The position numbers and the translations under genes were made by a program. DNA of 64,000 bases, from positions 1 through 64,000 of the forward strand of contig JAFGJW010000015.1 in assembly GCA_016928835.1 (NCBI GenBank), given 5' to 3'. Below are positions 26,675-35,611 of this stretch, one piece after another. The notes beneath the pieces are model-generated. The model saw nothing but the letters and a program-made list of their open reading frames with translations. It was not told where the DNA came from and did not search any database. Origin of the DNA: Candidatus Woesearchaeota archaeon. GTDB lineage: Archaea; Nanobdellota; Nanobdellia; Woesearchaeales; GW2011-AR15. The first letter of the stretch is position 1. Every line of letters begins with the position of its first letter.

Positions 26675-27008
26675 TGGGTTTGCTTTTATATTGGTAATAG
26701 TAGCCACACTTATTGGAGCATTTGGTTCTCTCTTTCTTAAAAAAGGGTCTAAGAATTTATCTTTTAATTTGATAAGTCTAATAAAGAACAAGGACTTGGT
26801 TATGGGTGTAGCTCTTTATGTCATCTCCTCAGTATTCTATATATTTGCCCTAAACTACGGAGAATTATCAATGTTATACCCTCTAACCTCGCTCGCATAT
26901 GTGTGGGTTTCCCTTATCTCAATAAGATTTCTAAACGAAAAAATGAACAGGATTAAATGGATTGGCATTATCCTAATCATAATTGGCGTATTTTTAGTAG
27001 CAAGGTGA
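26667..27008 (+). CDS. Four-helix EamA/SMR-type transporter, second of pair
   Basis: A 113-residue protein starting at the ATG at 26667 (MFNGFAFILV), overlapping the previous gene by eight bases. It has four helices and the paired motif ALNYGELSMLYPLTSLAYVWV, clearly paralogous to the previous protein but not identical. Two different half-transporters encoded together usually form a heterodimer with fixed opposite orientation. The Glu in YGEL takes the place of the SMR Glu14 region only loosely, so drug export is not implied. It ends six bases before the epimerase gene. Confidence 0.8.
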   Translation: MFNGFAFILVIVATLIGAFGSLFLKKGSKNLSFNLISLIKNKDLVMGVALYVISSVFYIFALNYGELSMLYPLTSLAYVWVSLISIRFLNEKMNRIKWIGIILIIIGVFLVAR

Positions 27009-27014
27009 TTTTAG

Positions 27015-27974
27015 TTGGACAAAATTATTATAACCGGGGGGGCGGGGTTTATTGGGAGCCATGTCTGTGAGCGACTTCTTGATGAAGGAAGATATGTGGT
27101 ATGTGTTGATGACTTCAATGATTATTATAGGCCAGAAATCAAAGAGAGAAATATCAAGAATTGTTTAAAAAGTAATAGATTCTCCTTGCACAGATTAGAT
27201 ATAAGAGATGAAAACAAATTAGATACAGTATTTAAGAAAGAGAAAATAGATAAGATAATCCACCTGGCGGCAAGAGCAGGAGTAAGGGCCTCACTAAAAG
27301 AGCCACAGCTGTATTTCAGTGTAAATATTGGAGGAACTTTGAATTTATTGGATATGGCAAGGAGACATAAAATAAGTCAATTCATATTCTCCTCTTCGTC
27401 AAGCGTTTACGGCACCAATAAAAAAATCCCTTTTTCAGAGGAAGACAAGGCAGGCAACCAGGTAAGTCCTTATGCAGTATCAAAGAAAGTTGCAGAGTTA
27501 TTATGCCACTCATACAGCAAGATATACAAACTTCGGGTTATCTGTTTAAGACTTTTTACAGTATATGGACCAAGAGGAAGGCCTGACATGGCCCCTTATA
27601 AATTCACAGAAAAGATACTAAACCAGCAAGCAATAGAGATGTATGGTAACGGCTCATCCCAAAGAGATTACACTTATGTCGGGGACATTGTAGAAGGCAT
27701 TGTAAAAACATTAAGTTGTGAGAGAGAGTTTGAAATAATAAACCTGGGCAACTCTGAGCCAGTCAAGTTAATAGAATTTATCAACATAATTGAAGATTTA
27801 CTCGGTAAAAAAGCAGATATTATTCAGAAACCAATGCCAAGAGGAGATGTACCCATTACTTATGCTGATAATAGCAAAGCCAGCAAGATTCTAAATTGGA
27901 GACCCAAAACAGACATTATGGAAGGAATGAAAAGATTCATTGCTTGGTACAGACTTGAAAGCAAAAGCGGTTAA
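27015..27974 (+). CDS. NAD-dependent UDP-sugar epimerase (UDP-glucuronate 4-epimerase-like)
   Basis: A 319-residue extended short-chain dehydrogenase. It starts with TTG preceded by GGTG. Motifs: GGAGFIGSHV (NAD loop), DDFNDYYRPEIK, LAARAGVR, catalytic SSSSVYG and YAVSKK (Ser/Tyr/Lys), and YGPRGRPDMAPYKF. The FNDYY and GRPDMA segments are those of UDP-glucuronate 4-epimerases rather than GalE. The product would be UDP-galacturonate or a related uronic acid, a common component of archaeal N-glycans. Cytoplasmic. The position within the glycosylation island supports this. Confidence 0.85.
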   Translation: MDKIIITGGAGFIGSHVCERLLDEGRYVVCVDDFNDYYRPEIKERNIKNCLKSNRFSLHRLDIRDENKLDTVFKKEKIDKIIHLAARAGVRASLKEPQLYFSVNIGGTLNLLDMARRHKISQFIFSSSSSVYGTNKKIPFSEEDKAGNQVSPYAVSKKVAELLCHSYSKIYKLRVICLRLFTVYGPRGRPDMAPYKFTEKILNQQAIEMYGNGSSQRDYTYVGDIVEGIVKTLSCEREFEIINLGNSEPVKLIEFINIIEDLLGKKADIIQKPMPRGDVPITYADNSKASKILNWRPKTDIMEGMKRFIAWYRLESKSG

Positions 27975-28012
27975 CATAAAAATATAAATACTTTTAAGAG
28001 CTTCTCAATACC

Positions 28013-29512
28013 ATGGGGTACAAAAAACAGGACATATTTGTTATTATGGTTTTTGTATTGGCTGTGTGTGCCAGAACATATGTTGCATTACAAACTGATT
28101 ACTTTAATGATGACCAGTCATATTTTGCTCTCAGGCAGATAGAGCACATTAAGGAAAAAGGAACACCTCTTTTCAAGGATTTGCTTAATCAAAGGGAATA
28201 TTATAGTCTACCAACATTGTATTATCTCTTGACTGGTTTTTCCTTTCTGTTACCTATGAATATAGTTGCAAAAATCATCTTAAATATACTTGCATCCTCC
28301 TCCAGTATTATTATCTACTTGATTTCTCTAAAATTAACTAGGAACAGAACTGCTTCTATCTTGAGCTCTATACTATCTGCTTTCTTCCCGCTCTATATTG
28401 GCGAGACAACAAATAACATCACGATTTATTCAGTTGCAATACCGCTCCTTCTTCTAAGTCTGCTTTTTTTCTATAAGATAGACAGCCAGAACCACACCCC
28501 CTATGGTTTCTTAACCTCTCTTATTTTACTAATTATATTCAGCCAGATAAGCTTCCTCTTTATTTTTGGACTGCTTTGTTATAGTCTACTCTGCTACATT
28601 GAGAAAATCAGGCAGTCAAAAGAAGAGATAGAAATAATCTTCTTTGGTTTCTTTTTCTTCTTATGGACAAATTTTATTGTATATAAGAAGGCATTTCAGG
28701 TTCATGGCATAAGGATGATATGGCAAAATATACCAAGTGGCCTGTTACAACACTTTTTTTTCAAAATTGGTATTCTAGAGGCGTTATATTCAGTTGGTGT
28801 CCTTCCTATAATTCTAGGCATCTTCGTTGTGTACCAATACCTCTTTAAAAAGAAGAGCCAACAGATGTATGTAATAATTGGATTGCTAATTGGCACATTT
28901 ATTTTATTTTGGTTCAGATTTGTTTCGGTAATCCTTGCGCTAATTATCATGGGCAATTGTCTGATTATACTCTCTTCTCAGGCATTTAAGGACATTATGT
29001 TGTATATTAATAAAACAAAAATCTCTTCTTACAAAAATATCCTCCTTGGGATTATCTTCACTATCTGTCTTCTTACATCAATATTGCCCAGTATATGGTA
29101 TGGCTTGAGTTCTCTTGGGGATGTGCCGAATAATGTGGAGATAGACGCGTATAAATGGATAAAAAATACAACAGATAATACTGCTATTGTACTTACCCCG
29201 TTTGATAAAGGTATTTTGGTAAATTATTTTGCAGAAAGACCAAATGTAATAGATTACAATTTTCTTTCATTCTCTGATGCCAATTTACGTTTTAATGATA
29301 CTGAAACAATGTATTCCACTCAGTATAAGATCAGCGCCCTTTCTCTATTAAATAAATACTCCATTGAATATATTTACCTTGACCAAGATATCAGGGAACA
29401 ATATAATATTTCAGCAATTAAATATATTGATGACAATTGTTTTGATCAGGTTTATTCCAAAGAGAGTGTAAAAGTGTACAGAGTATTATGTAAACAGCTA
29501 ACCACAAAATGA
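28013..29512 (+). CDS. GT-C membrane glycosyltransferase-like protein (first)
   Basis: A 499-residue protein with about 11 hydrophobic helices. The first extracytoplasmic loop holds DYFNDDQSYFALRQIEH, matching the acidic metal motif and following residues of STT3/GT39-type enzymes. A soluble C-terminal domain of about 130 residues (DAYKWIKNTTDNTAIVLTPF) resembles that of dolichol-phosphate-sugar transferases. It has its own TATA box (about 27982-27990) and overlaps the next gene by four bases. Such enzymes use lipid-linked sugar to extend glycans outside the cell. Donor unknown. Confidence 0.75.
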   Translation: MGYKKQDIFVIMVFVLAVCARTYVALQTDYFNDDQSYFALRQIEHIKEKGTPLFKDLLNQREYYSLPTLYYLLTGFSFLLPMNIVAKIILNILASSSSIIIYLISLKLTRNRTASILSSILSAFFPLYIGETTNNITIYSVAIPLLLLSLLFFYKIDSQNHTPYGFLTSLILLIIFSQISFLFIFGLLCYSLLCYIEKIRQSKEEIEIIFFGFFFFLWTNFIVYKKAFQVHGIRMIWQNIPSGLLQHFFFKIGILEALYSVGVLPIILGIFVVYQYLFKKKSQQMYVIIGLLIGTFILFWFRFVSVILALIIMGNCLIILSSQAFKDIMLYINKTKISSYKNILLGIIFTICLLTSILPSIWYGLSSLGDVPNNVEIDAYKWIKNTTDNTAIVLTPFDKGILVNYFAERPNVIDYNFLSFSDANLRFNDTETMYSTQYKISALSLLNKYSIEYIYLDQDIREQYNISAIKYIDDNCFDQVYSKESVKVYRVLCKQLTTK

Positions 29513-30903
29513 AATTGAGGCAAGAAGCAAAACTGATAATATTAATGCTACTTTGTAGTTCTATTCTCCTAATTCCGCACGTTGTTAGAAAAATATCAAA
29601 CCCAAACCCCATTGGACTCGACACATATTACCATTTAAGATCAATAGAGTCTTTCAAGCAACACGGAATACAAAGGGAAGATAACCTTATTTTTGGTTCA
29701 AGGCCTTATAAGATTAATATTATTGATTTAGTTATGTCCCTTATGCCAAACACAAGTTTCTTAGTAGAGTTCCTGCCTTTTTTCCTAGGAACTCTGTCAG
29801 TATTCTTATTGTATCTTATTCTGCGGGAAGTAGAGATAGAGTCAAATACTGTGTTTTCTATTATAGTCGTACTAATTGCATCTCCGATATTTATCTACTC
29901 TTTTACAGTATTTAGTGAAATCCCTTTTTTGGTGTTTCTATTGTTCCTGGCAACCTATCTTCTCCTTAAGAATAGATACATTGTTTCTACATTGATATTA
30001 TGTGTTTTACTAATTTTGAATATCCAGATAATTCCATTCATTGCATTATTACTGGCGTTGTACTATAAGTTTGAAAGAGGGAAGACAAACTGGCGTTTAC
30101 TTGTGGCCGCAGTAATTATGGTGGCCCTTGTTGTTTCAACAAGGTTGAATTCAGTTAGTGAGTTATTTAGTGATCTCTCTCTAAAGAGATTTATCGCAGA
30201 TTTTGGTTCTGAACTTGGTTTTGGGATTTTTGGTTTGTGTTTGTCAAGTATAGGATTACTCTATTCGTGGAAAAACAAAAAGGAATATTACATAATATAT
30301 CTCACCCTCTTAATCTTTACCCCAATAGTGCTTGTAATCCATGAATTCATTATATTCTTAGAGTTATTGTTAGCATATTTTGCAGGCATAGCTCTGGCAA
30401 AAATTTATAACAGAAAATGGGGGGTGTCAATATTAAAAACCTATTCAATTCTCCTAATTGTCTGTGGTTTAATGTTCTCTTCTATCTCATTTATTGATAG
30501 AGAAATTAATTTTCCGCCCTATAAAGAGGAGATATTAAGTTTGAATTGGCTCAAATCTAACTCAACCAAAGACGATGTAGTTTTGTCCCATTACAAATAC
30601 GGATACTTGATTCAGTCAGTTTCAGAGAGAAGTGTGGTCGCAGACAAGATCTACTTTCTAACCTCAAAGCAGAAAACAAGGATAAACGATGTTAACCTAA
30701 TCTTCAATAGCAGACACTTAGAAGACGCACAAAATCTACTTAATAAATATAATATCTCATATATCTGGATAAATGGCGCCATGAAGCAGGGTGAAGTATG
30801 GAGAAGAGATGACGAAGGCATTCTATTTTTACTCAGCAACAGCGAAAAGTTTAAAAGAGTATATGAATATCATGGAGTCGAGATATGGAGCTATGAAAAA
30901 TGA
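29509..30903 (+). CDS. GT-C membrane glycosyltransferase-like protein (second)
   Basis: A 464-residue protein with about 10 helices. The loop after helix 1 has PIGLDTYYHLRSIESFKQHG, an STT3-like arrangement with a single Asp, not the DxD pair. The C-terminal soluble part (LNWLKSNSTKDDVVLSHYKYG) is shared in layout with the preceding gene, so the two are probably diverged duplicates. Four-base overlaps on each side (ATGA) tie it to the first GT-C and to the processive GT2. Role inferred as glycan extension. Confidence 0.72.
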   Translation: MKLRQEAKLIILMLLCSSILLIPHVVRKISNPNPIGLDTYYHLRSIESFKQHGIQREDNLIFGSRPYKINIIDLVMSLMPNTSFLVEFLPFFLGTLSVFLLYLILREVEIESNTVFSIIVVLIASPIFIYSFTVFSEIPFLVFLLFLATYLLLKNRYIVSTLILCVLLILNIQIIPFIALLLALYYKFERGKTNWRLLVAAVIMVALVVSTRLNSVSELFSDLSLKRFIADFGSELGFGIFGLCLSSIGLLYSWKNKKEYYIIYLTLLIFTPIVLVIHEFIIFLELLLAYFAGIALAKIYNRKWGVSILKTYSILLIVCGLMFSSISFIDREINFPPYKEEILSLNWLKSNSTKDDVVLSHYKYGYLIQSVSERSVVADKIYFLTSKQKTRINDVNLIFNSRHLEDAQNLLNKYNISYIWINGAMKQGEVWRRDDEGILFLLSNSEKFKRVYEYHGVEIWSYEK

Positions 30904-32135
30904 ATTTTGGTGATATCCTCATCTATAGTGTGTGCTATTTTGGTTTATTTACTGCTTTTTTTTCACTATTTACTATATATGAGAATAAACATCGCATAAA
31001 AAATCCTAAAGCTAAAGCTCAACCAGGCGTTAGTATCATTATACCTGCATTTAATGAAGAGAAAAATATTGAGAAAACAATAAAATCATTATTAGCTTTG
31101 GATTATCCTAAAGAAAAGATACAGATTATTGTGATTGATGATGGATCAACTGACTCAACTTATAATATGGCAAAAAAATACTCTAAAAGGGGTGTCGAGG
31201 TATATAAGACGACTAATCAAGGAAAAGCATCAGCATTAAACTTTGGATTAAAAAAAGCTGTACACCCTATAGTCGGAGCGCTTGATGCTGACTCTTTTGC
31301 AGACAAGAACGCAATTAAAAGAATGGTCGGCTATTTCAATGATAAAAAGGTTATGGCTGTGACAGCATCACTACGGGTGTATAAGCCAAAAACCTTCCTA
31401 GAGAGAATCCAGATGATTGAATATATGATAGGGATATTTTTGCGCAAGGTATTCGCGTTTCTTGGAAGTATCCATGTTACTCCAGGCCCTTTAAGTCTTT
31501 ATAGAAAATCATTTTTTAAGAAATATGGCGGCTATGACGAAGCAAATTTAACTGAGGATATCGAGATTGCTCTAAGAATCCAAAAAAAAGGTTATGAAAT
31601 TGAGAATTCTGTTGATGCTGATGTTTATACTATCGCACCATACAGATTCAAACCTCTGTTTAACCAAAGACTTAGATGGTACCTTGGATTTCTTGAAAAT
31701 GTATTTAATTATCGTGAACTTCTAAACCCAAGATTTGGTAACCTTGGTTTGATTATATTGCCCGCATCATTTATCTCAGTTTTGTTGGTTATAAGCGTAT
31801 TGTTTTATTTACTATTTATCACATTAAAAGACATACTAAAAAGTCTGCTGAATTTTATTAATGTCGGATTCGACTTGATGAAAATATTTAAAATAAATTT
31901 TGACTTGTTTTATTTGAACCTTGGAGGCGTTTTTCTACTAACCTTAGTTAGTCTAATAATGGGTATAGCAATTATTATGCTAGCAAAGAGATTATCAAAG
32001 AAGAAAGAGAGTATAAAATCACATTTTATTGTATATACGGTTGTATATTGGATTCTATTTGGTGTCTGGTGGATAGGCGCTTTGTTTTTAAAAATTACTG
32101 GGTTAAGGTTAAGATGGGGAGAGAAAAAATTATAA
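30900..32135 (+). CDS. Processive-type membrane GT2 (cellulose/hyaluronan synthase-like)
   Basis: A 411-residue enzyme. An N-terminal helix is followed by the GT-A domain: SIIIPAFNEEKN, VIDDGSTDST, GALDADSFAD, NLTEDIEIALR (TED) and QRLRWYLG (the QxxRW motif), all the residues of processive beta-glycan synthases. Four or so C-terminal helices would form the export channel. Linear polysaccharides such as cellulose, hyaluronan or poly-GlcNAc are made by this family; which one cannot be told. UDP-GlcNAc from the GlmMSU block in this window would be available. It overlaps the thioredoxin-like gene by 22 bases. Confidence 0.85.
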   Translation: MNFGDILIYSVCYFGLFTAFFSLFTIYENKHRIKNPKAKAQPGVSIIIPAFNEEKNIEKTIKSLLALDYPKEKIQIIVIDDGSTDSTYNMAKKYSKRGVEVYKTTNQGKASALNFGLKKAVHPIVGALDADSFADKNAIKRMVGYFNDKKVMAVTASLRVYKPKTFLERIQMIEYMIGIFLRKVFAFLGSIHVTPGPLSLYRKSFFKKYGGYDEANLTEDIEIALRIQKKGYEIENSVDADVYTIAPYRFKPLFNQRLRWYLGFLENVFNYRELLNPRFGNLGLIILPASFISVLLVISVLFYLLFITLKDILKSLLNFINVGFDLMKIFKINFDLFYLNLGGVFLLTLVSLIMGIAIIMLAKRLSKKKESIKSHFIVYTVVYWILFGVWWIGALFLKITGLRLRWGEKKL

Positions 32136-32770
32136 GAAATAAGAAGGAAATAGACCTAATAAAGTTGGTAGCAGTCTTTTCTTTGTCAACCCTCATATTT
32201 ATGATAGGCGTCTTGGTTGGCAACTATATCAGTTCTAAAAAACTTGACAACATTAACATTCTTGAGCAAGATCTAAGAACAGAGACAATGGCGATTGAGA
32301 CACAATTTATGCTCCTTTCTGAAGAACCTTGTTCAGCAATTGACTCAACAACATTAACAGAAGAACTGTATAAAATCAGTGAAAGGCTTGATTATATGGA
32401 AAGCAAATTAGGCGAGGATGACCCTGATGTGCTGAGATTAAAAGAATATTATTCTATATTACAGCTCAGGCATTGGTTGTTAATAAAAAGGATAAACAGA
32501 GAGTGCAGAACCGAGTTTAATCTCATCAATTATTTTTACTCTAATAAGGGAGACTGCCCGAAATGCGAACAACAGGGATTTATTTTGACATATATAAGAA
32601 AAAGATATGATAATGTGAGGGTTTATGCGTATGACATTAATATAGATAATGTCGCGCTGAATACTTTTAAAGAGATTTACAATGTGACAACAGCGCCCAC
32701 AGTAATTATCAGTGACAAGGTATATGAAAGATTTGTAACAAAAGCCGAGATTGAGGAAGAAATTGAATAA
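32114..32770 (+). CDS. Membrane-anchored thioredoxin-fold protein
   Basis: A 218-residue protein. I place the start at the ATG at 32114 (MGREKIIRNKKEID), which overlaps the GT2 3' end by 22 bases; the longer frame is a shadow of the GT2. One helix (about 18-39) anchors a helical region (about 40-125) and a C-terminal thioredoxin fold. The active site is GDCPKCEQQG (Cys148 and Cys151), and the cis-Pro is in TTAPTVII. By topology the domain lies outside the cell, so it could oxidise or reduce Cys of the Cys-rich surface proteins encoded nearby. Redox direction unknown. Confidence 0.75.
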   Translation: MGREKIIRNKKEIDLIKLVAVFSLSTLIFMIGVLVGNYISSKKLDNINILEQDLRTETMAIETQFMLLSEEPCSAIDSTTLTEELYKISERLDYMESKLGEDDPDVLRLKEYYSILQLRHWLLIKRINRECRTEFNLINYFYSNKGDCPKCEQQGFILTYIRKRYDNVRVYAYDINIDNVALNTFKEIYNVTTAPTVIISDKVYERFVTKAEIEEEIE

Positions 32771-32803
32771 ATTATTTAAGTTGGATATATATTTTTGTTT
32801 CTG

Positions 32804-35560
32804 ATGAAAAAAATATGGGGTTTGCTGATTTGTGTTGTGGCATGCCTGCTTATTTTAAATTTTTTATGCCCCGCTCTGCAATGGGATGAAAATGCGTATC
32901 TTGGGAATGCAAGAGGACATTTCTCAAAAGCAAATTACACTGAAGATTTTAGATTTCCCTTACTTGAGCATATTATTGCCTCGGTGTGGATAATTAGTGG
33001 AGAAAGCATTTTTATTGCAAGGTTGGTCACGATTTTTTTCACATTGGGTAGTATATATCTTTTTTATTTAATCTCTTTATCATATTTCAAGAGGCCCCTA
33101 CTTCCAACAATTTTTTTTTCGTTTTGTTCTTTGCTGCTTGAATTTGGATTTAGGGTTTATACTGACGTCCCATGCATGTTTTTTATTCTTGCTGCTTTTT
33201 ATTGTATATGTAAAAAAAAATATTTCCTATCTGGACTAATGTCCTCACTCGCTTTTTTGATGAGGTTCCCGAGCGCTCTTTTCTCTGTTTCTACACTAAC
33301 CTATATTATATTCAAGAACAAAAAAAATAAAAAGGGAATTAAAAGAATAACTTTTTTTGCACTGGGCAGTATAATCCCTATTCTACCGTGGGTAGCTTAT
33401 AATTTTATTAGATATAATAACCCCCTGTGGGATTTTTTAGTGACATTAGAAATTATTAATGAGTACTCCTGTGCCCAGCCGATATTACTCCAAATGAAAA
33501 ATCTCCTATTTATATTGAATGTTCTGTTCCCTTTCTTTGTTCTTGGCCTTGCCTTTCTAATGAAGGAGATTAAAAAAAAAGAGCACTTTCTGATTGCGGT
33601 TTATTTGGGGATTTTCTTTATATATTACTTGTTCTTTGTTAATATGAAACTCTCGCGGTATTATATAATGGCTGCGCCCTTCCTATACCTAGTTAGCTTT
33701 ATTGGCATTGCCAAATTACGTAAAAAAAAGTTTTTTGCCTTGTTGGTAATCACGATATTCATTATTTACCTATCCGTCTCTGTAGGGCACTTAATAGGAA
33801 TATGCAAACAAGGGGCATGTGAAAAAAACTCTGCACTGAGTCAGAGTATTGATTATTTGAAAGAAAGGGCTGAAGATAAATTTGTTATCAGTAATATGTG
33901 GCCATGGTACGGGTATATTGATAATGCAAAAGTGAGCTCATTATGGATCGAGGATATAGATTTACTAATTGAGATACATAATCCCAAATACTTTGCTATG
34001 TTAGAAGGAGCGGATCTGCCATTTAATCAATCAAGTTTTGAAAAAAGCACGGGCATAGTCCTCGAAAAAATCTTCTTTGGGAAATGCGGAGACAAGGTTT
34101 ACCTCTATAGTATTAAGCCGGAATTCAGATTTAAAGAGGTTTTGATAAATTCTGGAGTAAATATCTCTACCTATTCAAAAGAACTAGTAGAACAACTATA
34201 TAACAACATTTCTGATTTTGCTAAAGGAGACATATTATTGATTTTAGGGAGACTGACAGGTAATTACTCAATGATCTGTAGTGCAGAAGAATATTATGAA
34301 AAGGCTCTGACTTTAAATCCAGAAGAACAGGCACTAATATATGAATCAATAGCATCTCTAATATGCGATATAAATGATACATATTACCTATTACAGGCGT
34401 CAAAAATCTGGAAAGAGCTTGGCAATAGGTTCAGGGCCGAATTAATTTACAAGATGACCATGGAAAAAAAAATAGAATTTTTATATGACATTAAAGACGC
34501 AGAGGCAGAAAGTTACAAAGAAAAAACAATGGAAGAGAATAAAGGACAATACAAAGAAGTGTTAATCGGCAACACTACAATTGTTATAGACAAAGATGAA
34601 GTAATTGTCGCGCAGGCTGAACGCGTTTCAAGAGACTGGCTAAGTTCCCAAATATTTGATCCCTACAACGAGAATATTTTGACAGTTTTCTCTGAAAAAT
34701 ATTTTTACAACGAAACTGAACTGCTTGCTGAAGTTGGTTGGCATGAAGGCGCAAGAATTAAAGAGATAGAGGAAAGCGGTGTTGGCCATATTATTGCTGC
34801 AGGAACATTGGCAAAGAGAGACGAGCAGACGGGAAGATGGTATGCACCAAATGAAGATGGAATCTTTATGTTCGAAGTTCCAGAAGATAAGATCTATTAT
34901 CCCACAACTAGATTTTTAAGAGATGACCTGGTAATGATAATTGACACACACGGGATAAATATGCTTGTTGAACAAGCAGTTCGATATAATGCCAGTATAG
35001 TCATTGGATGCTGCGACCATCCTGGCAAGATTAAAGCTGTTGAATACCTCTCGGAGAAGGGCATTAAAAGTATCTGCTTCACCGATAGATTCCTACCAGA
35101 ATTAATAGGAAAAAATGTTACTGCAATTGGAAGCCCGCCCATGGAGAGAGTAGAGGACAAGATAATCTTGGGACTAAGACCTATCTCCATAAAAGAAGGG
35201 GAAAAGATAGTTGTTATGAACTCTACCACCGACACATATGGCTTACAGTATTATGACACACCCACAAGATATTTCAGAAAAATAGCAAATTATCTATTTC
35301 TGGACCTGCACTTTGTTACAATAAATAATTTCAACCAAATGGATAAGATAATTCAAAAAGCTGAACAAGCAAATGCTAGCATTATTGCAATAAGGGTATT
35401 TAATTCAGAGGATTATACTTGTGTTAAAAAATGGTTAATGGACGATAGTTCTCATAAAGCAATTCTGTTCCATTCAGCTTCCTACCCCTATGGAGATAAG
35501 TTACTGACAGAATTTCCTAGCCAGACGAGTTTTGGTGATATAAATCCAATTTTTAGGTAA
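32804..35560 (+). CDS. GT-C membrane protein fused to helical-repeat and unknown C-terminal domains
   Basis: A 918-residue protein starting at the ATG at 32804, with a TATA box (GATATATAT) close upstream, so it is probably leaderless. Residues 1-340 form about ten helices with LQWDENAYLGNARGHF after helix 1 and RVYTDVPCMFF, an ArnT/PMT-like GT-C layout. Residues about 430-570 look like a TPR-type helical array (AEEYYEKALTLNPEEQ). Residues about 585-918 form an alpha/beta domain with DTHGINMLVEQAV, IGCCDHPGKIKAVEYLSEKG and FTDRFLPELIG, which I do not recognise. The last gene of the island. The fusion suggests a glycosyltransferase guided by, or processing, another surface substrate. Confidence 0.7.
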   Translation: MKKIWGLLICVVACLLILNFLCPALQWDENAYLGNARGHFSKANYTEDFRFPLLEHIIASVWIISGESIFIARLVTIFFTLGSIYLFYLISLSYFKRPLLPTIFFSFCSLLLEFGFRVYTDVPCMFFILAAFYCICKKKYFLSGLMSSLAFLMRFPSALFSVSTLTYIIFKNKKNKKGIKRITFFALGSIIPILPWVAYNFIRYNNPLWDFLVTLEIINEYSCAQPILLQMKNLLFILNVLFPFFVLGLAFLMKEIKKKEHFLIAVYLGIFFIYYLFFVNMKLSRYYIMAAPFLYLVSFIGIAKLRKKKFFALLVITIFIIYLSVSVGHLIGICKQGACEKNSALSQSIDYLKERAEDKFVISNMWPWYGYIDNAKVSSLWIEDIDLLIEIHNPKYFAMLEGADLPFNQSSFEKSTGIVLEKIFFGKCGDKVYLYSIKPEFRFKEVLINSGVNISTYSKELVEQLYNNISDFAKGDILLILGRLTGNYSMICSAEEYYEKALTLNPEEQALIYESIASLICDINDTYYLLQASKIWKELGNRFRAELIYKMTMEKKIEFLYDIKDAEAESYKEKTMEENKGQYKEVLIGNTTIVIDKDEVIVAQAERVSRDWLSSQIFDPYNENILTVFSEKYFYNETELLAEVGWHEGARIKEIEESGVGHIIAAGTLAKRDEQTGRWYAPNEDGIFMFEVPEDKIYYPTTRFLRDDLVMIIDTHGINMLVEQAVRYNASIVIGCCDHPGKIKAVEYLSEKGIKSICFTDRFLPELIGKNVTAIGSPPMERVEDKIILGLRPISIKEGEKIVVMNSTTDTYGLQYYDTPTRYFRKIANYLFLDLHFVTINNFNQMDKIIQKAEQANASIIAIRVFNSEDYTCVKKWLMDDSSHKAILFHSASYPYGDKLLTEFPSQTSFGDINPIFR

Positions 35561-35611
35561 AGTTTAAATAGATATATATTTTAGTCTAGTGCATAAAAAG
35601 GGGGCATAAAT

